Shown here piece by piece: positions 19,146-27,799 of a DNA stretch of 62,016 nt. This DNA comes from Ignavibacteriota bacterium. GTDB taxonomy: Bacteria; Bacteroidota; Ignavibacteria; UBA10030; UBA6906. The stretch covers positions 1-62,016 of the forward strand of contig PMJR01000069.1 of assembly GCA_003158475.1 (NCBI GenBank). Direction: 5' to 3'. The notes beneath the pieces are model-generated. The model saw only the letters and a program-made list of their open reading frames with translations. It had not been told where the DNA came from and did not search any database. Every line of letters starts with the position of its first letter. The first letter of the stretch is position 1. Made by a program: the position numbers and the translations under genes.

Positions 19146-20261
19146 GTGCGTTCGCTCCCCGCAGTAGTCCTCGAACATCTCCCGGCCGTCCTCGTCGTCG
19201 GCCTGGCGCTTGTCGCCGTCTCCGCCCTCATGCGCCGGAACGAATCGGCTTCCCGCCCGCACGCCGATCCCCTGATCGAGCGGTATCTGGCGATCGATTC
19301 GGTCGATCTGGCGAACCCGCTCGACAGGGCGCTGTTCCGGGACGCACTCGGCGTCCTCCCCCCGCCGGGCGTGACGAACATCGACTCGCTCATGCATGTT
19401 CTCGAGGAGACCCGCCTGACCCGGTTCACCGATCCGTCGAGGAAAACCGGGGGAGGACGAGCGGTGCTGACATGGGAGACCGGGATGGCGATCGTCCCGA
19501 TGTATGCGGTGTTTCTCCTCGTCTACCTTGCCGTGATGGTGTGTACGTATTTTGCCGCACGTGCTCTGGCGGTCTGGAAATTCATCGCCTGGAAACAGGG
19601 ACGGGCCTCGTACCTCCGCCGCTACCTGGCCTCGGTCGAATCGAAGGGACTCGCGGGCGCGATCCGACGGGCAGACCTTCTTGTGATGTCCGCGCTCAGT
19701 GGGATCGCGTCACTCCTCCTGTTTGCACCTGCCTATGTGATCGCGTATTCCTTCAGGACAAGTCTCGACACCGAGAGCATCCTATTTCTGATCCCGCTTG
19801 CTGTCATGTCCAACGGAATCCTGATCAACGAGGCGAACCATCTCTACACGCTCCTCGTTGCGGAGAGCCGGAAGGGATACATCCAGACGGCGATCGTGAA
19901 AGGGCTGGCTTCTTCCTACGAATGGGACACCCCCGGCGGGCTTCGCCGCACGACTCTGTTGTTCCCGGTCCGTGGGGCCCGGGGACACGTGTTCAGGGAC
20001 ATCTACCTGAACGCGCGCCTGCAGTTCATCCCGTCGATGAAAGAGCATGCGGCGTTCGTCGTCACGGGGATCGTCATCATCGAGATGGCCCTGAATATCA
20101 AGGGGCACCTCTGTTACGCATTGCTCCAGCACATGCTCTTCCGGGAGTTCGACATCGCAATCGCGATCGTCTTCGCCATCTTTCTCACCGTGAAGCTGAC
20201 GGAGGCCTGTGTCGACCTCTGGCACTCTCTCGAAACAAGGAAATATGACAATGCAGGGTGA
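19146..20261 (+). CDS. ABC transporter permease, DppB/OppB-like
   Basis: 'ESRKGYIQTAIVKGL' EAA-like loop; C-terminal 'VTGIVIIEMALNIKGHLCYALLQHML...' typical of OppB. Confidence 0.75.
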   Translation: MRSLPAVVLEHLPAVLVVGLALVAVSALMRRNESASRPHADPLIERYLAIDSVDLANPLDRALFRDALGVLPPPGVTNIDSLMHVLEETRLTRFTDPSRKTGGGRAVLTWETGMAIVPMYAVFLLVYLAVMVCTYFAARALAVWKFIAWKQGRASYLRRYLASVESKGLAGAIRRADLLVMSALSGIASLLLFAPAYVIAYSFRTSLDTESILFLIPLAVMSNGILINEANHLYTLLVAESRKGYIQTAIVKGLASSYEWDTPGGLRRTTLLFPVRGARGHVFRDIYLNARLQFIPSMKEHAAFVVTGIVIIEMALNIKGHLCYALLQHMLFREFDIAIAIVFAIFLTVKLTEACVDLWHSLETRKYDNAG

Positions 20262-21138
20262 ACGCCCCGGTGTGCGCATTCCCCTCTCCGGACTCCTGGC
20301 GGAGAGGAAAGACCTGCTCTGGGGGATACTCTGGTTCGGGGGGCTGGCGCTGACATGGGTGTGGCTCGACGTCTACCTGAATGCCCCTGCCCGCATTCTC
20401 GTCGGCGCAGCGTGCATCCACACGTTTTCCGGTGCGGTCGCCGCGGTCGTGGTGGCCCTGGTGATCGGCTGGGGGACCGCCCTCTTCCTCCATTTTCTTG
20501 AATCCACCCGTCGCAGGGGTGCTTACCTGGCGGTCTCGTTCGCGCTGAATCTTCTCCGCTCCGTGCCGCAAATCGTCGGGATGCTCATCGGGTACGTGAT
20601 CGTCACCGGGCTGACGCTGAATGAAGCCCTCACCTCCGATACGTCCCTCATCCTCGCGACATCCCTTGTTACCGCCCTGTTTGTCTTTCAGGAAGTCGTG
20701 GACCTTATCCGCGAACGCATCCGCCACTTCGAATCACTGGAGTTTGTGAGCGCCCTCCTTGTCTGCGGGATCCCCTCACGCGTCATCATCAACAGGGAAA
20801 TACTCCTGAAGAACAGCATGCCATATCTGGTGCAGAAATCGGTGGCGCTGTTCGGACGAGCGATATTCCTCATCTGCAGCATCGACTTCATAGTCTCCGT
20901 CGGGCTCTCGGCGGAGGTCAGCCTCTCGAACCTCCCCGTCACGCTGGGGAGCATGCTCGCCAAGCTCGACAGCAAACAGGATATTCTCGCGATAGGAACG
21001 TCGTTCACCGACCTGCGGGTGGTCCCCACGCTCTTCGTCGAGCACCTGCAGGGGATCAGCGTCGCGTTTCTGATCGTCTATACGCTCCTGTGCGTGTACA
21101 GGATTGCCAACGGACTGATGGAACGGTACCGCCTGTGA
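20245..21138 (+). CDS. ABC transporter permease, DppC/OppC-like
   Basis: Multi-TM; 'RSVPQIVGMLIGYVI', 'GIPSRVIINREILLKNSMPYLVQKSVALFGRAIFLICSIDFI'; starts inside the preceding gene. Confidence 0.7.
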   Translation: MTMQGERPGVRIPLSGLLAERKDLLWGILWFGGLALTWVWLDVYLNAPARILVGAACIHTFSGAVAAVVVALVIGWGTALFLHFLESTRRRGAYLAVSFALNLLRSVPQIVGMLIGYVIVTGLTLNEALTSDTSLILATSLVTALFVFQEVVDLIRERIRHFESLEFVSALLVCGIPSRVIINREILLKNSMPYLVQKSVALFGRAIFLICSIDFIVSVGLSAEVSLSNLPVTLGSMLAKLDSKQDILAIGTSFTDLRVVPTLFVEHLQGISVAFLIVYTLLCVYRIANGLMERYRL

Positions 21139-22664
21139 CCCCGTCGCGGTTTGACATCAGCATATCCGCCGGTGAACGGCTCCTTGTGGATGTTCACGCC
21201 TTCCCGATCCAGGAGGGGGCGATCACGTTCCTTTTCGGCGAATCAGGGATCGGCAAATCACTGATCGGCAAGGCACTCTTCGGACTGCTCGACGAATCGG
21301 AATTCCGCGTACGGGTGAACGGAATGTCGTACGCGGAATACCGGGAATCGGCCGGGGCCCGCGCCGCGCGGGCTAACGGCTTTTTCATGTTTCAGGAACC
21401 CTCCTCCCACCTCAATCCTCTCCTGACACTCGAAGGACAGATGAAGGAGGGAACGCTCGCGAGGGCTCCGGATCCTCTCGGTGCCGCGCGGGAGCTCTGG
21501 CGCGACGGGGACCGGGGGACGCTCCCACGGATACTGCCAGTGTACCCGAAGGCGTATCGCCCGAGCGGTGGAGAAAAACAGCGCCTGCTGGCGGCGATGG
21601 CGTTTACAAGGATGGACATTGCGTTTGCCGATGCGGTGGATGCCTCCGGTGAGCCGGGCGCCCCCGGTCTCTTCGTGTTCGACGAACCAACCGGCAGTCT
21701 GGACCGGGAGGCCCGGGACAGGTTTCTCGACAGGCTTTTCGCGCGATTCCGACTCAGGCATGAGACAATCCTCCTGATCACGCACGATTACGGAATGATC
21801 TCCTATGTCCAGTCCCGCCACCGCGACATCGGGAAGGACTACCGCTTCATGGAATTGTTCGTGAGCGCCGGCAGCGCCCGTACGCGCGAGTTCGATCCGG
21901 CCCGTTTTCTCACGTGGCTCGGAGGCCTGCGTGCCGAGCCGGCCGTGACCGCAAAAAAACCCCTGCTCCGCGTGGAGGGCGAGATACGCGTATTCGGGCG
22001 TGTCCTCCGGTTTTCACAGCCGGGAGGGGGAACTGGCCGCGATGCTCTTGCAGTGCGGCCGGGGGAGCTGGTCTACCTCAAGGCGGGGAGCGGCATCGGA
22101 AAAACCACGGTGGCAAAAATTGTCATCGGTCTTCAGAACGCGGACCACTTCCGTCTCGAGATTGACGGCGTCAGGCTGGGGGATGTCTCGCCCCGGCAGT
22201 ACTGGCGGAGGCATCTGTGGGGAAAAAAGATGACCATGGCGTTCCAGCACGCGGACGAGTCGCTGAATCCCCGCGCAAGCGTTGACGACACCCTCCGGAT
22301 ACTCAACATGAAAACCATCCAGGACAGGAAGGGCGTTGCAATGGCGCTGGCGCGGCTCTTCGATACCGGGGAGATCCCGGGGCTCACGGGAAAAAAGGTG
22401 TGGCAACTCAGCGGCGGGCAGAAACAGCGGTTGAATCTTCTCCGCGCATTTGCTCTGGAGACTCCTCTCATCATACTCGATGAGCCGCTGAGTGCGCTCG
22501 ATTTCGAGAGTATTGATCGCGTCCTGGGTATCATGCGAGATGCCCGTGTGCGCGGACGCGCGATACTCCTGATCTCACATAACGAGGATATATTCGACAG
22601 GCTCGTCTCCCCTGAATCGGTCTATTCGCTTGAATCGGCCGACCCCTCGTTCTCCCCTTCTTGA
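21135..22664 (+). CDS. Fused double ABC ATPase (DppD-DppF-like)
   Basis: Two Walker A (GESGIGKS, GSGIGKTT), two signatures (PSGGEKQR, LSGGQKQR), two Walker B (LFVFDEPTGSL, LIILDEPLSAL); GTG start overlapping the permease stop. Confidence 0.9.
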   Translation: MTPSRFDISISAGERLLVDVHAFPIQEGAITFLFGESGIGKSLIGKALFGLLDESEFRVRVNGMSYAEYRESAGARAARANGFFMFQEPSSHLNPLLTLEGQMKEGTLARAPDPLGAARELWRDGDRGTLPRILPVYPKAYRPSGGEKQRLLAAMAFTRMDIAFADAVDASGEPGAPGLFVFDEPTGSLDREARDRFLDRLFARFRLRHETILLITHDYGMISYVQSRHRDIGKDYRFMELFVSAGSARTREFDPARFLTWLGGLRAEPAVTAKKPLLRVEGEIRVFGRVLRFSQPGGGTGRDALAVRPGELVYLKAGSGIGKTTVAKIVIGLQNADHFRLEIDGVRLGDVSPRQYWRRHLWGKKMTMAFQHADESLNPRASVDDTLRILNMKTIQDRKGVAMALARLFDTGEIPGLTGKKVWQLSGGQKQRLNLLRAFALETPLIILDEPLSALDFESIDRVLGIMRDARVRGRAILLISHNEDIFDRLVSPESVYSLESADPSFSPS

Positions 22665-22736
22665 CATTGACACGGGATTCGCTATGTTTCCACCAACCGG
22701 GCATCCGGTATCTCTCACCACCCACGGAGGCTGACT

Positions 22737-23105
22737 GTGCGATATATCACTCTTCTGAGCATCGTCGTTCTCATGGCAGGATGCGGCAAAAAACCTGTCA
22801 GTTTCAAGGAACAAATACAGCCCATACTCAACGCCCGGTGCACGCAATGTCACGGGACAGATATTCACCGGGGGAGGATCGCCATGGCGTCATATGCGAG
22901 TTTCATGAACTCGCACACCGTCTCGGGGAAAGAGCCTCTTGTGATCCCCGGGAGCCCGTACCAGAGCCGGCTCTACATCCTCTGTGAGACGAACCAGCCG
23001 CATTTCCGGATGCCGCCGGATACATCCAAAACCGTGACGCCTCTCCCCCCCGCCGAACTTGAGCTTCTCCGGCACTGGATCGCAGAGGGAGCGAAGGACA
23101 ATTGA
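22737..23105 (+). CDS. Monoheme c-type cytochrome lipoprotein (PSCyt1-like)
   Basis: Lipobox 'LMAGCGKK'; 'IQPILNARCTQCHG', 'PHFRMPP...ELELLRHWIAEGAKDN'. Confidence 0.85.
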   Translation: MRYITLLSIVVLMAGCGKKPVSFKEQIQPILNARCTQCHGTDIHRGRIAMASYASFMNSHTVSGKEPLVIPGSPYQSRLYILCETNQPHFRMPPDTSKTVTPLPPAELELLRHWIAEGAKDN

Positions 23106-23127
23106 AATCACCCGCACATCGGGTCTG

Positions 23128-23892
23128 TCACGTCTCACGCCTCAAGAAAACGAATGCGTGGTCCTCGAACGATGGCAGATCGGAAAACCTGCCGTGGTTC
23201 GCGTAGTACACCTCTTCGTAGCCGAGATTCTTCATCGTGACACGAAGCGCTTTGTCTGTGATCCCCCATTGGAAGATGTTGTGGATATCTCCCCACGGTT
23301 TTCCGTATGCCGGGTGGATTTCCGATTTGTGGTCAAAAACCCATCTGTAGATGTCGAGACGAAAATCCGGGACTAGCGCGACGTATTCGTTCAACGGTAA
23401 CTGCGTCAGCCGTACTGCATCTTCACCCCGGGTGAATTGTTGATTGTACACGACAATGCACGGAGAAACCTTTGAATAGAGGGCCAGCACCTCATCCCAG
23501 TGGGGATTCGCCTGATGCAAGAGAACGTCAAAGAAGTACACGACGTCGACGTCTCCCAGACCCTCCGCGTTCCCTCTCGATGCGAAGTCCCCTCGAATGA
23601 CCTCAAGCTGGGGGTAGGCCTTGAGTTTTTCCTCGAGTCCCCGAGGGAAGTCGGTGTCGACGAGAATGCCCCGTTCAATTCGGTGATGCCTGAGAGTGTG
23701 GACGGAGTATGCGCCGTTGACGTTCCAGACTCCACCAAGGTCTGCAAACGACTTTGCCCCTGGGACAATGGTGTTGAAGGTATGGTCAATCAGGCGAAGC
23801 TTGTCCCTGTTGACATAGAGGTTGTAACCGTAGAAGAGATTTGGCAGGCGCCGAATCCCTTTCGTGAATTGTCGCAATCGTCTCTTGTTCAT
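23128..23892 (-). CDS. SAM-dependent methyltransferase-like protein
   Basis: 'SFADLGGVWNVNGAYSVHTLRH', 'LGDVDVVYFFDVLLHQANPHWDEVLALY'; probable start MNKRRLRQF. Confidence 0.65.
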   Translation of the reverse strand: MNKRRLRQFTKGIRRLPNLFYGYNLYVNRDKLRLIDHTFNTIVPGAKSFADLGGVWNVNGAYSVHTLRHHRIERGILVDTDFPRGLEEKLKAYPQLEVIRGDFASRGNAEGLGDVDVVYFFDVLLHQANPHWDEVLALYSKVSPCIVVYNQQFTRGEDAVRLTQLPLNEYVALVPDFRLDIYRWVFDHKSEIHPAYGKPWGDIHNIFQWGITDKALRVTMKNLGYEEVYYANHGRFSDLPSFEDHAFVFLRRET

Positions 23893-24055
23893 CGAAGCAC
23901 GTGAAGGGGAACCGATGGTAGTATGTGGAATGAATATAGCGACAATGAGGTGTTTGCACCGGTCCGGTTCGGATGGCGAGGGTGCGTGAGACGACTGCAA
24001 GTCGGGTTATGTGCCGATGTGAAGAAGCCTTCTGCCGGGCCCTTCTCCTCCCTCC

Positions 24056-25543
24056 CTACTGCAATGTGAATATCTTCAGATTACGGAACCAGACGGGATG
24101 CCCGTGGTATTGCAGCCCGATGTTCCCGACCCTGGGCATCGCGCTGTAGGCGGTATTGAACTTGTTCGGGGTTCCGTCCGGATTCCTGTGCGCCTGGGTC
24201 CAGCGGTTGAGGTCCATGGCAATAATCCGGTGACCGTTCAGAACCACGGTGATCATGCTCCCCTTGCACCTGATCGTATAATGGTTCCACTCACCGGCCG
24301 GTTTGACCGCATTCATCGAGGGAGCCAGACAATCGAATATCGCGCCGCAGTCTTCCCGCGTGACTTCCTTCGTTCCGTAGGAGTCAAGAATTTGTACTTC
24401 GATCGCCGTATGGAGCCACTCTTTCACATCCCCGGTCCGGAGGAACACGCCGCTGTTGGTCTCCCTGGCAAGCTTGAACTCAAGATCGAGCACAAAATCG
24501 CCGTAGCGGTCTTTCGTCCAGATGTCGTCACCTCCCTCGGCGCTGAGGACTCCCTCCTTCATCACCCAGCTTCCCGGCTTGGTGATGCAGTTGGAGAGAT
24601 CGTCGGCGATCAGACTGCGCCAACCGTGCGGCTTGAGTGAAAGTGCAATTGCATTGAATGCCTCCTCGCACGCGCGCACTTCGGGGAGGGAGCTGTCCCA
24701 GTTGTATTCGTACTCGATGGAGAAGACCCCACGGTACTTCTGCCGGTCGAGTTCCCTGAGTAGCGCTTCGACTTTCGCGACACCGGTCCCCCAGACGACA
24801 TCATGCGCCCCGGGAGTGCCGAATTCATTGAGGTCCTTGAAATGCATCGTGAGCACGCGCGGCCCGAGGTTCCGTATCGCCTCCAGCGGCTGAATCCCCG
24901 AACGGATCCAGTGCCCTATGTCGCCGCATGAACCGATCCATGCGCTCCGTCCTTTGCATACCTCGAGGACTCTCTCCGGGTTCCAGTACGGGGAGGGTTT
25001 GGGATGGTTGTGCAGCGCGACCTTGATCCTGTACTCCTTGCAGAGACGCTCCACCAGGTCCAGCATTTCTTCCGGAGGTTCGGCCACGATGGTCTCAATC
25101 CCCATCTCGCGTGCAAAGTCAAAGACCTTCCGGCAGGAGGCTTCGTCCTTCCCCATGTCCACGACCCCGAAATTGACAAGCCGGACGCCGGCATCGGCGA
25201 GCATCTGCCTGAGTGAGGCGCGCTCCTCCGCTGAGAGGCCGGGACCCATTGCGACGCCCGTGACACCCGGGCGAAGCTGCTGCCCGGGATACGCTTCAAT
25301 CCATTTGATCCCCAGGCTTGCCGTCTTTTCCAGTGCTTCTGAGAATGTGAAGTGGTTGAACGTCCAGGCCTGCACCGCGAGGCGCCAGCCGTCGTATGCG
25401 TCAGTCACCGGATGCAGAGAATCCGCCGGGGATCCGGCGGGGACATCCGCCGGGGATCCGGCGGGGACATCCGCCGGGGATGCGGCGGAGACATCGAAGG
25501 CGAGGGCAAGAATTGGCAGGGCCATCGCGAGCATTCGATTCAT
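24056..25543 (-). CDS. Fusion: TIM-barrel sugar phosphate isomerase/epimerase + DUF1080 (3-keto-disaccharide hydrolase) domain
   Basis: N-terminal half 'LGIKWIEAYPGQ...VALHNHPKPSPYWNPERVLEV...MHFKDLNEFG'; C-terminal half 'WVMKEGVLSAEGGDDIWTKDRYGDFVLDLEFKLARETNSGVFLRTGD...EVQILDSYG...NHYTIRCKG'. Confidence 0.88.
   Translation of the reverse strand: MNRMLAMALPILALAFDVSAASPADVPAGSPADVPAGSPADSLHPVTDAYDGWRLAVQAWTFNHFTFSEALEKTASLGIKWIEAYPGQQLRPGVTGVAMGPGLSAEERASLRQMLADAGVRLVNFGVVDMGKDEASCRKVFDFAREMGIETIVAEPPEEMLDLVERLCKEYRIKVALHNHPKPSPYWNPERVLEVCKGRSAWIGSCGDIGHWIRSGIQPLEAIRNLGPRVLTMHFKDLNEFGTPGAHDVVWGTGVAKVEALLRELDRQKYRGVFSIEYEYNWDSSLPEVRACEEAFNAIALSLKPHGWRSLIADDLSNCITKPGSWVMKEGVLSAEGGDDIWTKDRYGDFVLDLEFKLARETNSGVFLRTGDVKEWLHTAIEVQILDSYGTKEVTREDCGAIFDCLAPSMNAVKPAGEWNHYTIRCKGSMITVVLNGHRIIAMDLNRWTQAHRNPDGTPNKFNTAYSAMPRVGNIGLQYHGHPVWFRNLKIFTLQ
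25422..25493. repeat. Three tandem copies of a 24-bp unit (tccgccggggatccggcggggaca), in-frame 8-aa repeat SPADVPAG
   Basis: Copies at 25422-25445, 25446-25469 and 25470-25493 (last one degenerate). Confidence 0.95.
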
Positions 25544-26895
25544 AGCGACCACCCCTCTCTGTAGGGCATATGGAGGTATTCATTTGCCGATTCGAGGTTT
25601 GTGATCCGCATTGCTGCGGAATCCCATTGGAGGATCACATTTTCCTTACCGGCACGGAGCGCGACATTCCCCAGAAGCATCATTTCCGTCAATGCAGATG
25701 CATAGCTGAAATCGGTCGTGGACTTCTTCCCGGACTTGATCGCCTCGATCCATTCCTGATGGATCCCCGGAGAGCGGGGGATCGTCTTTGCGGGGCGTTT
25801 GTACTCCTGCATCCGTGTCTCGGGGATCAGGCGGGGGCTGTCAGCATACGTCCCGTGCATCAGTTTCCCCTTCGTCCCGCAGTACATGACCCCACCGTCT
25901 CCGTCCCCCATCCGCCGGCCCGGCTCCAGTTCCTCCGGCCGCGAAGGCCTCAGGCCGCTGTCGTACCAGGTCAGCCTTACAGGCGGCTTCTTCCCGCGCG
26001 CAGGAAACTGGTAGCGCACGATGGACGACGAGGGATAGGTCTCTTTCTTCAGCTCCGTCGAGCTGGCTTCCACACTGGACGGGGCCCCGAGGTCAAGCGC
26101 CCAGAAAGGCTGGTCCACCAGGTGTGCCCCCATGTCTCCGATCGTCCCCGTGCCAAAGTCCAGCCAACCGCGCCATGAGAACGGGTGATACGCCGGATGG
26201 TACGGCCGCCAGGGCATCGGTCCGAGCCAGAGATTCCAGTCGAGCGTCGGCGGGACCGACGGGAGAGTCTCGGGTCGGTCGGTCCCCTGGGGCCAGACGG
26301 GGCGGTTCGTCCATGCGTGCACTTCCGTCACATCGCCTATGGCGCCGTCGGCGATCCATTCGTTGATGAGCCGGGCACCTTCGCTGGCATGCCCCTGGTT
26401 CCCCATCTGCGTGACAACGCCCGTCTCACGGGCGGCTTTGGCAAGCGCGCGGGCCTCATGGATCGTGTGCGTGAGCGGCTTCTGAACAAAGACATGCTTC
26501 CCCATCTTCATCGCCGTCATAGCGATAATGGCATGCGCGTGGTCCGGCGTGCTGACGGTGATGGCGTCGATTCCCTTTTCCTTCTCGAGCATCACACGGA
26601 AGTCCCGGTACTTCGCCGCCTTGAGGAGCTGCGGAGTTTTCACGCCGTCCTCCCTGAGGGTTTTTGCGATCCGGTCGTCATCCACATCGCAGAGCGCGAC
26701 GATGTTCTCGGTGCTGACGCTCTGGATGTCCGATTGTCCCTTCCCGTTCACCCCCACACAGGCGATGTTCAACTTGTCGCTTGGGGCGGTATATCCGGGT
26801 CCGCCGAGCACATGACGGGGGACGATCGTGAACGCGGCGGCGGCCGCTGTCGCCCCGAGAAACTTTCTCCGTGAAATGTTGTCCTGCTCGCTCAT
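25540..26895 (-). CDS. Tat-exported Gfo/Idh/MocA family oxidoreductase
   Basis: 'ISRRKFLGATAAAAAFTIVPRHVLGG' Tat signal; 'DAITVSTPDHAHAIIAMTAMKMGKHVFVQKPLTHTIHEARAL'. Confidence 0.93.
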   Translation of the reverse strand: MSEQDNISRRKFLGATAAAAAFTIVPRHVLGGPGYTAPSDKLNIACVGVNGKGQSDIQSVSTENIVALCDVDDDRIAKTLREDGVKTPQLLKAAKYRDFRVMLEKEKGIDAITVSTPDHAHAIIAMTAMKMGKHVFVQKPLTHTIHEARALAKAARETGVVTQMGNQGHASEGARLINEWIADGAIGDVTEVHAWTNRPVWPQGTDRPETLPSVPPTLDWNLWLGPMPWRPYHPAYHPFSWRGWLDFGTGTIGDMGAHLVDQPFWALDLGAPSSVEASSTELKKETYPSSSIVRYQFPARGKKPPVRLTWYDSGLRPSRPEELEPGRRMGDGDGGVMYCGTKGKLMHGTYADSPRLIPETRMQEYKRPAKTIPRSPGIHQEWIEAIKSGKKSTTDFSYASALTEMMLLGNVALRAGKENVILQWDSAAMRITNLESANEYLHMPYREGWSL

Positions 26896-27055
26896 AGGGT
26901 ATCAGTCTTTCTATAAAAGGTGGTGTTCGGGATTGCATCATGCGTGGGGAGGACATTCAACATTAGCGATTGCCGGCCGCAAATACAAGCGTCGGTCGCC
27001 GGAGATGTAAAGAACATATTGTAATAGTGAAGGCCGCTCCGTATACTCGGTTGCG

Positions 27056-27799
27056 ATGATCACGCTCAGCATAGTCATCCCCGCCTTCGACGAGGAGAAC
27101 AAAGTCACCCGCGACGTGCAGGCCGCCGCAGCGTTCCTCGTCTCGCATGAGATTGCGGGGGAAGTCCTCGTTGCCGACGACGGGAGCTCCGATCGGACGG
27201 CGGAGATTGCCGAACAGGCGGAAATCCCGGCATCCGTGCACCGTGCGGTGATCAGAAGCGACTCGCACCGTGGGAAAGGTGCGGCGATCCGAACCGGCAT
27301 TCTCTCATCCCGGGGGGAATATGTGCTGTTCGCCGACAGCGGTCTGACGGTCCCTTTCGAGAACGCGCTCACAGGACTCCGGGTGCTGCGCGAAGGAACT
27401 GCTGAACTGGCCCATGGATCGCGGGAACTCCCCGGGTGCATTATCCGCCGGGACCGGGACTGGGACCGGAAACTCATCTCACGTCTCTTCCACGTACTGG
27501 TCCTGCATTGGCTGCACGTCCCCCCCCATCTCACCGACACCCAGTGCGGGTTCAAGCTCTACCGGGGTGACGTCGCGCGGCAACTGTATGCGGAGTGCAC
27601 GACGGATGGGTTCATGTTCGATATCGAGATCATACTCCGCGCGCTGCAGCACGGGTTCCGCATTGCAGAGTTTCCGGTGGAATGGACCTGCGACCGGGAC
27701 AGCCGCCTCAGCATCCGCCGGAGTGCTGGGTCCGTCCTCAAGGACCTCCTCCGCCTCAGGCGGATCCTGGTTACACCGCTCCCCAAGGGCCGAACCTGA
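27056..27799 (+). CDS. Family 2 glycosyltransferase (dolichyl-phosphate glucosyltransferase-like)
   Basis: 'LSIVIPAFDEENKV...GEVLVADDGSSDRTAEIA', 'DTQCGFKLYRGDVARQL'. Confidence 0.92.
   Translation: MITLSIVIPAFDEENKVTRDVQAAAAFLVSHEIAGEVLVADDGSSDRTAEIAEQAEIPASVHRAVIRSDSHRGKGAAIRTGILSSRGEYVLFADSGLTVPFENALTGLRVLREGTAELAHGSRELPGCIIRRDRDWDRKLISRLFHVLVLHWLHVPPHLTDTQCGFKLYRGDVARQLYAECTTDGFMFDIEIILRALQHGFRIAEFPVEWTCDRDSRLSIRRSAGSVLKDLLRLRRILVTPLPKGRT

Noticed and set aside
25422-25493. Possible CRISPR array (regularly repeated 24-mers)
   Set aside because: Contiguous tandem copies with no spacers and in-frame within a CDS; no cas genes in the window.
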